DNA of 64,000 nucleotides from Sulfitobacter sp. EhC04 (GTDB lineage Bacteria; Pseudomonadota; Alphaproteobacteria; Rhodobacterales; Rhodobacteraceae). Below the pieces are notes generated by a model that was given only the letters and a program-made list of their open reading frames with translations, was not told the DNA's origin and searched no databases. Both the position numbers and the translations under genes were made by a program. The stretch is from the NCBI RefSeq assembly GCF_001650875.1, contig NZ_LXYI01000030.1, positions 1 to 64,000 on the forward strand. The letters run 5' to 3'. Each line of letters opens with the position of its first letter. Within the stretch, counting starts at the first letter, position 1. Shown one piece after another: positions 26,301 to 34,900 of this stretch.

Positions 26301-27947
26301 GGTGAATGTCTGATCCTCGAACACCAGCGCGACCGCATCAGGCGTGCGGGCGACCTGCGCCTCGAATGCGGCATGCACGGTTGTGCGGTCATAGGCGCGG
26401 TTGGTGGCGTTCCAGCCGGTGAGCATCTGCTGCATTTCACCTTCCGGCAGCGCCCAGAGCGCCCCGCTGCTTGTGGCATCCGGCAGCGCGGCAAAGGCGG
26501 TGTTCAGGCGGTCGGCAATCAGGCGGGCCGCATCGTCGGGGACCCGCGCGGCATCGTAATGCAGGCTGCCGGACAGGCTGACCGTCAGGGCGGTGCCGGG
26601 GAACAGCGCCTCATCCTCGGACAGGCCGACGTCGGGCATCGCGCCTGGGTCGACTTGCGGGTCCCGCAGGCCAAGGTCGGCGGCACGGCCCGTGCTGGCG
26701 CGCGCGCGTTCCATTCCCCTGGCGATCCGGTCGGCAGCGGTTGTGAGCGGTGTGTCATCCTCTGCCGTGACGGCGAGGGGCAACCAGGGTGCCAGCAGCG
26801 GGTTTGTCGTGTCGGCCTGCACCGCCAGTGTCGCCGCCACCTGACCGGAAGAGCGCAGCGCGACAAGCGCCGCGATGCTTGCGATCTGATCGGCATTCAA
26901 GGCGCCGGTGGTCAAGGGGATGGAGGCCGGTTCTGCCGGGCGGGTGGCGGCCCCTGCCAGCAGCAGTTTCAAGGGTTCATTTCCCGCCAGAACCCCGCGC
27001 CAATGTGCCTCATCCGCGACCGGGGTATCCGGCAAGGACGGTTTTGGCAGCACGTCCCCGACCTTCAGCCATTGGGTCAGGTCCACGGGTGTGCCGCTGA
27101 AATCACTGAGGTCGCTCAGGCGCACCGCCTGTGTCGCCGTGCCCAGGGTGACGGCATTGCGGGAAAGCTCCAGCACCGTGCCGGGGGCGGCGGTCTGCGC
27201 CGTGACCTCAAGCCCGCCGACCACCAGAACCGCATGTTCCAGCGCCAGTTTCGGCAGGCAGAGCGGGTTCCAGTAGTCACCGAAATCCAAGCCCCGCATC
27301 AGCGCGGACAGATCGGCGGCGGGGCGGGTCAGGTTCAGAACGCCCTGCCCCTCTGGCCGCTGGTCGCGGGCGAAATAGCTGCGCTGGCTCAGGTCCTGCG
27401 GCCTGCGCTCAAGGCTACCCGCCTCAAGCTGTGACAGCACCGCGCCAAAGCTTTCCATCCCGGCGGCGTAACATTTCGAATTGAGGCTGAAGGCGGTCTC
27501 ATCCGGCGCGATGTCGATCATCTTCTGCGCCAGCAGGTCGCCCTCGTCCACGCCGCCCTCAATCAGGTGCCAGCTTATGCCATGGGTTTTTTCGCCGTTG
27601 ATGACGGCCCATGCGGGGGTGTTGAGCCCGGCATAGGCGGGCAATGGTCCGTCGTGAAAGTTGATCGCGCCCTTGGCTGGGATCGCCAGCACGTCGTCGG
27701 GGATCATCCGCAGATTGGCGATGCTGAGCAGCCAGTCGGCGCTCACGTCTGCCGCCAGCAGATCGCGGGGGGCTGTGAGCGTGGCAATCCCCTGCCCCTC
27801 GGCCCAGCCGCGCACAGCGGCATCGCGCGTCACAACCGCCGCGATGCCATGCCCCCCGGCCAGGATCATGTCGCCACAGGCGATGGTCAGGCTTTCATCC
27901 CCGATCAGGATCGCGCTGAAACCGGCGGGCTGGAAAGTGGCGGTCAT
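23328..27947 (-). CDS. NRPS: formyltransferase, partial C, A domain split by luciferase-like monooxygenase, PCP
   Basis: 1539 residues from the ATG at 27947 (GGAGGA upstream). Domains by position: 1-305 formyltransferase fold (INFHDGPLPAYAG, WHLIEGGVDEGDLL); about 330-520 the C-terminal half of a condensation domain, ending WNATNRAYD, with no HHxxxDG; 520-745 adenylation A1-A4 (YIYTSG is replaced by LIYTSGSTGTPKG, FDISVLELF near 715); about 750-1112 luciferase-like flavin monooxygenase of the Atu3671/MupA type (FNAVWTPERHFHAFGG, SGWQPDDFV); then A5-A10 (NMYGPTETT, YRTGD, NKKIDRKAL near 1390); PCP with DNFFSLGGHS, S1446; then a 90-residue basic tail. Specificity residues read DILQMGMIWK, close to the glycine code. 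No TE is present. It should activate glycine, possibly oxidise and formylate it, and pass it to the PKS. Confidence 0.93.
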   Translation of the reverse strand: MTATFQPAGFSAILIGDESLTIACGDMILAGGHGIAAVVTRDAAVRGWAEGQGIATLTAPRDLLAADVSADWLLSIANLRMIPDDVLAIPAKGAINFHDGPLPAYAGLNTPAWAVINGEKTHGISWHLIEGGVDEGDLLAQKMIDIAPDETAFSLNSKCYAAGMESFGAVLSQLEAGSLERRPQDLSQRSYFARDQRPEGQGVLNLTRPAADLSALMRGLDFGDYWNPLCLPKLALEHAVLVVGGLEVTAQTAAPGTVLELSRNAVTLGTATQAVRLSDLSDFSGTPVDLTQWLKVGDVLPKPSLPDTPVADEAHWRGVLAGNEPLKLLLAGAATRPAEPASIPLTTGALNADQIASIAALVALRSSGQVAATLAVQADTTNPLLAPWLPLAVTAEDDTPLTTAADRIARGMERARASTGRAADLGLRDPQVDPGAMPDVGLSEDEALFPGTALTVSLSGSLHYDAARVPDDAARLIADRLNTAFAALPDATSSGALWALPEGEMQQMLTGWNATNRAYDRTTVHAAFEAQVARTPDAVALVFEDQTFTYAALNVAANRLAHALLAEGAGPDMPIGLYCTRGPDLMIGALAILKSGGAYVPLDPAYPADRIAHYISDSAAPLIVTQAKIAAQLPENEAKTVMVGADHSAMPDHNPDARATPDDLAYLIYTSGSTGTPKGVMVSHGNVANFFAGMDDRIDHDSASVWLAVTSLSFDISVLELFWTISRGVKLVLTGDESRTLVSNGPLARSARAIDFNIFYWGNDDGVGPAKYELLLEGARFADTHGFNAVWTPERHFHAFGGPYPNPSVTGAAVAAVTSNLAIRAGSCVAPLHHPARIAEEWAVIDNLTNGRVGLAIASGWQPDDFVLRPENTPPENKPAMYAAIDQLRRLWAGEAVEFPKKDGTPHAVITQPRPVSAKLPIWVTTAGNPQTWKEAGEIGANVLTHLLGQSVEEVAGKIKIYHAALREAGHDPADFTVTVMLHTYLDDTREAAEEVAREPMKDYLRSAAGLIKQYAWAFPAFKKPEGATNPFDVNLEGLSDEEMDAILEFAFQRYFNDSGMFGTVADGLARTEELKAIGVDEVACLIDYGIPVPDVLEGLKPLAQVLAEANREITLAADDFSIAAQIQRHGVTHLQCTPSMAQMLVINEEAQQALAGVQQLMIGGEALPGSLVAALQSHTQASIQNMYGPTETTIWSTTQMVADAADVTAPIGTPIANTQVFILDEKMLPQPAGVAGELWIGGDGVTLGYWHREEMTAERFVDNPFGAGKLYRTGDVVSWDAAGCLHFAGRADAQVKIRGHRIELGEIEARLAGLPGVTQAVVIARDGPGGAQLVGYVTPANAISEAAAKAALMQDLPAIMVPGAVVGLAAMPLTPNKKIDRKALPAPTARGAAPRPKAVTPDRVEDAPTQGSAETVQRIAEVWTGLLGVADIRAEDNFFSLGGHSLLAVQAHRDIKAALGGVALSITDIFRFPTLGALAGHLDKATGGTRRKRQPSPSEPAPQRGAEMRHAAPVLPAETADIVQKRRAMRAGRRTADA

Positions 27948-28939
27948 GTTCTGTCCTCCGTAGCGGGGCGGCGGGGTGTTGCGGTGCCGGATTCGGTGCG
28001 CAGGCCAAGCCCGTGCCGCGCAAGATCGCGGGTGAAAAAGGCGGGGTCCTGCGGCCTGCGCCCGGTGAGGGTGCAGCGCAGGGCGTGCAGCGCCGAGCCG
28101 GTCAGCCGCGCGCCCCATGCGGCGGCGGCATAGGCCCGGCCATGGGTCTTGATGAAATAGTGGCGGCGCGAGGCGAACCAATAGGCCGGCATGCGCTGCC
28201 ATTCCTTCATGCCGGTGGAGACGGAGCCGATGTGGACCACTTTGGCCTCTGGCACGTACCAGCAGGACCAGCCCGCGTGCGCGCCGCGCTTCATCAGGTC
28301 GGTTTCCTCGAAATAAAGAAAGAAGGTCTCGTCAAATCTGCCGATTTCATCCAGTGCCTCGGCGCGGATCATCACGCTGGCCCCTGCGGCCCAGTCCACC
28401 TGCGTGGTCTGTTCCGGCAGCGGGGGGGCCACGATGGCATGGCGCAGCAGGCGCGAGACGGGGCCGAAACGCACCGCGCCCTCGAATTCTCCCGCGATGG
28501 AGGGGAAGCGGAAGGCGGTGGTATGGGGCAGATCATCCTCGCCCCGCACATGGCTGGCGGCGAACCCGGCGCGCGGATGGCGCGCCATGTGGTCCAGCAA
28601 GGTTGCGATGCAGCCCGGATCGGGAAAGGCATCGGAATTCAGCAGATAGAAGAAATCCGGCGCGCTGCCGTCGGACATCTGTTCGGCCAGCCCGATGTTG
28701 CAGCCCGCCCCGAAGCCGCCGTTGTGCCCCGACAGGATCAGCCGCACCCGCGTGCCCAGATTCCATTCGGCCAGCGCCTGTTCGAAAATCCCCATCGACC
28801 CGTCGCCGGAGGCATTGTCGACAATCACCAGTTCCGCCGTTTCCGGCATGTCGGCCAATGCCGCCCTTGCCGCGCGCAGGGTCATCTGCGGGGTGCGGTA
28901 GTTCAGCAGCACAACAAGCAATCGGGGGTCAGCCATCAT
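27944..28939 (-). CDS. GT2-family glycosyltransferase, rhamnosyltransferase-like
   Basis: 331 residues. N-terminal LLVVLLNYRTPQMTLRA and VIVDNASGDGS, then GHNGGFGAGCNIGL and the DXD-type LLNSDAFPDPG, with EETDLMKR near residue 220. This pattern is typical of WbbL/rhamnosyl- or galactofuranosyl-transferase-like GT2 proteins. It sits between the PKS and NRPS genes with 4-base overlaps at both ends, so it is co-translated with them. Two adjacent ATG codons (28939 and 28936) are possible starts. Its position strongly suggests that a sugar is attached to, or made alongside, the PKS/NRPS product. Donor and acceptor are unknown. Confidence 0.9.
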   Translation of the reverse strand: MMADPRLLVVLLNYRTPQMTLRAARAALADMPETAELVIVDNASGDGSMGIFEQALAEWNLGTRVRLILSGHNGGFGAGCNIGLAEQMSDGSAPDFFYLLNSDAFPDPGCIATLLDHMARHPRAGFAASHVRGEDDLPHTTAFRFPSIAGEFEGAVRFGPVSRLLRHAIVAPPLPEQTTQVDWAAGASVMIRAEALDEIGRFDETFFLYFEETDLMKRGAHAGWSCWYVPEAKVVHIGSVSTGMKEWQRMPAYWFASRRHYFIKTHGRAYAAAAWGARLTGSALHALRCTLTGRRPQDPAFFTRDLARHGLGLRTESGTATPRRPATEDRT

Positions 28940-31900
28940 TCCGCCGCCGTCGCCTGCAGGTCATCGTGATGCACCAATGCGGCGGCAATCACCTCGCGCA
29001 ACTCCTGCGCCAGAACCGTCACATTCGGGGCCAGCACCATGCTGACGTGATCGCCCGGCACTTCGATCACCTCCATATGCGGCGCGTATCTGCGCCAGTC
29101 GTTGTCCGCAAAGACATATTCGCGTTCGGCGCTGACCCAATTGCCGTTGGTCACCTGCCAGTGGAAATCCTGCGGCGGGCGGAACAGGGTCATCGGCCCG
29201 TCCCAGGTTGGCGTCTGATACTGGCCGACCGCGTTCAGGAAGGCCGCCTGAATCTTGTGGTTGTTGAACTCCGCCCCCGGCGCGTCCTGTCCGGGGCTGT
29301 GCAGGCCCTTGCGTTTCTCCATCTCCCAGGCCCAGCGGTTGCGCGCCCATTCGGCCAGATATCCCGGCCCCTTGGCGCGCAGTTCCGCCAGTTTGATCAG
29401 CGCCTTGTCGGGGCGGCTGAGCGACGGGCGCACCGGCAGCGGCGTGTCGAGCATCGCCAGCACGGCCACCTCATCGCCTGCCGCGCGCAACTGCTGTGCC
29501 ATTTCATAGGCGGTGATCCCGCCGCCGGAATAGCCCGCTAGAAGATAGGGGCCTTCGGGTTGCAGGCGCTTGATTTCGTTCAGATAATCCTCTGCCGCCT
29601 CGGGGATTGTCGCATGGGGCTGGGTCTCTCCGATCAGGCCGCGCGCCTGCACGCCGATCACCCGGCGTTCGGCGCTGAACGGCAAGGCCATATGGCGCAG
29701 GTTCAGCACATTGCCGAACATCCCCGCCACCACAAAAAGCGGTGCCGCCTGCTTGTGGCTGCTCTGGTTCAGCGGCACCAGGAATTCGAACTTCTCCGGT
29801 GCCACGACCCCGTCGCCGCCACCGCCTGAAACCTCGCCCGCGCCGCCGGTTTCCGCCGCGATCAGGGCGGCGCATTTCGCGATGGTCGGGGCCTCGAACA
29901 GGACCGAGATCGGGAATTCCACCTTGAACGTGCGTTTGACGTTGGCGAACAGGCGCACGGCGATCAGCGAATGCCCGCCGAGATCAAAGAAACTGTCCTC
30001 GACCCCCACGGGGCTGACGCCCAGCAGGTTCTCCCACATCCCGGCCAGACGTTCCTCTATCCCGTTGCGGGGCGCGACATAGCTGCCGTCCAGATCGGGG
30101 CGATCAAAGCTCTGACCGCTTTTCACCGGGGCCACGGCGGGCAGATCGGCCTGCGCCATCAGCGCGGACAGCGGCAGGGAAGAGACCATGACCTGCGGGC
30201 GGTTCAGCGCCATCGCGCGGCGCAATGCCTCCGGCCCTTCGGCAGCGCGGATGCCTTGCGATACCAGATAGGCCAGCCGTTCCTCGGCGGCGGAGAGCGG
30301 CGTGTCGTCCCGGCCCTCATCCTCAAAGCGGACCTCGGCCGCGGTCAGGGGGGTGGTGCCGAAACCGCCCTCAAGGCGTTTCATCGCAAAATCGCGGACC
30401 TCGACCAGCACCTTGCCGGACGGGTCGGTCAGGGTGACGTCGAAACGGGCAAAACCATCGCTGGCCTTGCCGGAGGCGAGCCGCACATGCGAGCGGATTT
30501 CGGCAGGCAGGCTGCCATGCACCCGGATCAGCCCATAAGAGACCGGCACCCACAGATGTGTCGCGCCATAGCCCGGCACCAACGATATGGCCCAGCCGGT
30601 TGCAAGGTCCATCAGGCCGGGATGCAGGATATGACCGGCTTGCAGGTCCTCCCGCGCGTCATCCGGCAGGGCGAGTGTCGCAAGCCCCTCGCCCGCGCCA
30701 AGGGCGGTTTCGCGCAGCACATGCCAGCGCGGCCCAAAGGACAGATGCGCCTCCTGCGGGGAGATCAGGCGCGTCTCGCCGGCCCTTTGCACGTCACCGC
30801 AGCGCGCGGAAATCGCTGCGAGGTCCAGCGCATGGGGTCGCGCCTCGGCCAGCGGGGCCAGATTGGCCTGGGCGTTCAACTGCCAGCCCTGCTGGCCGCC
30901 AAAGACGCAATCGCTGCGCATTTCGGCGCTGAAGCCACGGCCCCGGCCCTGAAGCGTGATCTGCATCTGGCGCGCGTCGCCCTCGGCCACCGGCATGGCG
31001 CGCAGGAAATAGAGGTCTTCGATGTCAAAGGCCTTGAAGCCCTGCGCCGCTGCCGCTTCGGCCAGCAGTTCGATATAGCCGGTGCCGGGCAGGATCGCCT
31101 GCCCGTCCCTGGTGCGGTGCTGGTCCAGCAGCCAGTGATCGGTGCCCAGCGGGGCACTCAGCACCGGATCGCCGCCTGCATCCGCACCGGCAGATTTGAT
31201 CAGCGCCGCATCGACCGGGCGGGGTGGCAGCACGTCGCTGGCCGCCCCCGGCAACGCATTGGCGGCCATGCCGACATCTGACCAGACCCCCCAGTTGACC
31301 GCGACAACCTTTGTCTTGCCGCCCCGGCGCGCGGCGGCAAAGGCGTTGAGCCAGGCGTTTGCGGCCACATAATCGACCTGCCCCGCCGACCGGGTCGCGG
31401 TGGAGGTCGAAGAGAACAGCACCAGCAGATCCAGCGCGCCGTCGGGCAGCAACTGGTCCAGCACCCGCAGACCCTGCACCTTGGGCGACAGGACCGCATC
31501 CATCTGGGCATCGCTCTTGCCCAGCATCGGCGCATCGTCCAGCACACCGGCGGCGTGGATCACCCCGGTCAGCCCGCCGTGCCGCGCTGTCAGATCGTCA
31601 ATCACCCGGCGCATCTGGGCAAGGTTGGCCACATCGCCGCCCGCCACCTCGACGCTGCCGCCTTTGGCTTTTGCGATCTCTTCCAGACGCATCACCGCCT
31701 GCATCCGCCGCGCAGAGCGGTCGGCGGTGCCGTTTTTGGCGATATGGGCCTGCCAGGTGGTCCGTTCGGGCATGGCATCGCGTGCCAGCAGCACCACATT
31801 GGCCTTGTGCCGGGTCAGGATATCCGCCGCGAGCGTCTGGCCGATCCCGCCAAAGCCGCCGGTGATCAGATATGTGCCGCCGTCGCGGAACTGCGCTGTT

Positions 31901-34900
31901 TCAGCCGGGGCCAGCGGCAGGGGTTTATAGCCCATCTCGAACCGCTTTTCGCCGCGATAGGCCGCAATGCGGTTGGCGGGGGTGACCATCAGGTCCTCGA
32001 TCAGCCGGTTGGTCAGGTCAGGTTGGGGAATTGCCGGGGCGGATTTGGCGAACCACCCTGCCCGCGCGGCCAGCGGCGGCACCGGGTCAAGGTCGATCTG
32101 GGTCGCGGTGACACCCGGCACTTCGCGGGTGATCACGCCGACCGGGCCGGACACCAGCGCCTTTTCGGGATGCGGCAAGGGTTCATCCGTCACCTGTGCC
32201 GCACCGGTGGTAAAGACGCTCAGATGCAAGGGCGCGTCGATGCCTGCCTCGGTGATGGCCTGTGCCAGCCAGGTCAGACTCCAGAAGCCCTGTTCGATGT
32301 TGCGGTCAAAGGTGCTTGAGCCGGGGCGCGGGGCGACCTGATCGTCGGTCAGCCAGAAATGCGCGATCCGGTCGGGCATTTGCCCCCCCTCGCGCAGGGC
32401 CGCGATCAGCTGGTCATAGCCCGCCCGCCCCTGTTCGGCGGCAAGGGTGAAACTGTCATCGCCGGTGCTGGCAAAGGCATCGCCCGCGCGGACCGTGACA
32501 ACCCGGTGACCGGCTGCGCGCAGCTTTGTCCGCATCGGGGCGGAAAGCCCGGCCTCATCCGCGAAGAACAGCCAGGTCAGCGGCGTTGCTGCCAGATCGG
32601 CCACTGCATCCACATCCACATCGGCAAAGGCAGGCCGCCAGCTTGGCACCGCACCCCACTCGGCAATGTCATCCGCCCGCGTCAGCGCAGGCGCGGCTGC
32701 GGCGCTGACCGCCTTGCCCGGTTCGATGAAAAAGCGCGCGCGCTGGAACTGATAGGTCGGCAGCAGCACCCGGTTGCGCCGCGCCTCGCCCCAGATCTGC
32801 GACCAGTCGGCATTGACGCCGCAGGCCCAGAGCCGCGCGAAGACGGAGATGAAATAGACATCATCGGCGATGTTCTGTTCGGGATGCCGCAGCGATGACA
32901 TCACCTGCCCCACGCCGACATTCGGATGCATCATCGCAAGCGAGGACAGCGCCTTGCCCGGACCAACCTCCAGATAGACCCGTTTGCGCGCGGCGCTGAG
33001 CGTGGTCATGCATTCGGCGAAGTTCACGGTATTGCGCAGTTGGGCGACCCAGTAATCGGGGTCAGTCGCCTGTTCCGGCGTGATCATCTCGCCCGTGCGG
33101 TTGGAGGCAAAGGGCATCTGCGGCGTTTGCAGGTTCAGATCCCCAAGGAAGGCGCGGTAGCGGTCAAGGATGCCTTCCAGCATCCGGCTGTGCGCGGCAA
33201 TGTCGATGGCGATGCGCCGGTGGTCCAGCCCCGCCCCGGTCAGCCGGTCCTGCATGGCATCCAATGCGGCCTGCGGGCCGGATACGGCGATCAGTTCAGC
33301 GGCGTTCACCGAAGCAATGTCCAGATCCTCGCCCAGCAGCGGTTCGATCGCCGCCAGCGGGGCCGAGATTGACAGCATGCCGCCTGCGGGCACTTCGTCA
33401 AACAAGCGTCCGCGCAGCAGCACCAGATCAATCAGGTTCTCGAATGTCATCACCCCCGCCAGACAGGCCGCGACGTTTTCGCCCATGGAATGGCCGACCA
33501 TGGCGGCGGGTTTCACGCCCCATGACATCCAGAGCCGCGCCAGCGCATATTCGGTGATGGCGATCAGCGGCAATTGCACGGATGGTTTTTTCAGCGTCTC
33601 GTCCGCGGCCTGCACCTGATCCGCATCCGGCAGCCAGAGCGCGCGAATGTCATAGTCGAGCTGCGGTTGCAGATGCGCCAGCCCGCGGTCCATCCACTCG
33701 GCAAAGACCGGCTCTGTCTCGTAGAGGTCGCGCGCCATGCCTGCGTATTGCGCGCCGCCGCCGGGGAACATGAAGACCACTTCCGGGCTCTCGCCCAGCG
33801 CATCATGGGTAAAGACGCGGCGGGCATCGCCTGCCTCCAGCAGATCGGCGGCCTGCGTTGCGGTTTCGGCGACTACGACGCGGCGCTTGTCAAAGGCGCG
33901 GCGGCCCTGTTTGAGCGTAAAGGCCACATCGGCCAGCGGCTGTTCGGGATGGGCGCGCAGATGGGCGACCAGGGCGGCGGTATTGGCATCCAGCGCCGCC
34001 TTGGTATGGCCTGAGATCACCAGCGGCTGGAACGGCCAGTCGCTGGCGTCAGAGGCGGCGCGCGCCGGTGCTTCCTCGATGATCGCATGGGCATTGGTGC
34101 CGCCCACGCCCAGCGCGTTGATCGCGGCGCGGCGCGGGGTGTCGGCGGGCGCCCAGTCGGTCAGCTGGTCGTTGACGCGGAACGGGCTGCCCGCGAAGGG
34201 GATTGCGGGGTTCGGGGCCTCAAACCCCAGGGACGGGGGAATTTGTTTGTGATGCAGGGCCAGTGCGGCCTTGGCAAAGCCTGCGACCCCGGCGGCGGTG
34301 TCCAGATGGCCGATGTTGGTCTTGACCGACCCGATGCGGCAGAAATCCGTGGCGTCGGTCTCGCTCCGGTAGGCTTCGGTCAGGGCCGCCACCTCGATCG
34401 GGTCGCCCAGATAGGTGCCGGTGCCGTGGCATTCGACCATGCCGATGCTTTGCGCCGCAACTCCGGCGGCATCCAGTGCCGCCGTGATCGCGGTGGTCTG
34501 GCCATCGACCGAAGGTGCGAGATACCCCGCCTTGGCCGCGCCATCGTTGTTGACCGCCGATCCCTTGATCACCGCCCAGATGTGATCGCCGTCCGCGACC
34601 GCATCGCTGAGCCTGCGCAGCGCCACGCAGCCCGCGCCGGAGCCAAAGACGGTGCCCTGCGCGCGGTGGTCGAAGGCATGGCAATGCCCGTCGGGCGACA
34701 GGATTTCGTTTTCCTTGAACAGATACCCCCGCCCCTGCGGCAATTCGATGGTCACGCCGCCCGCCAGCGCCATGTCCACCTCGCCCGCGCGCAGGGCGGC
34801 GCAGGCATAGTGGATCGCCACCAGCGAGGTGGAACAGGCGGTCTGGAGGTTGATCGACGGCCCCTTGAGGTCAAACACATGGCTGACGCGGGTGGACAGG

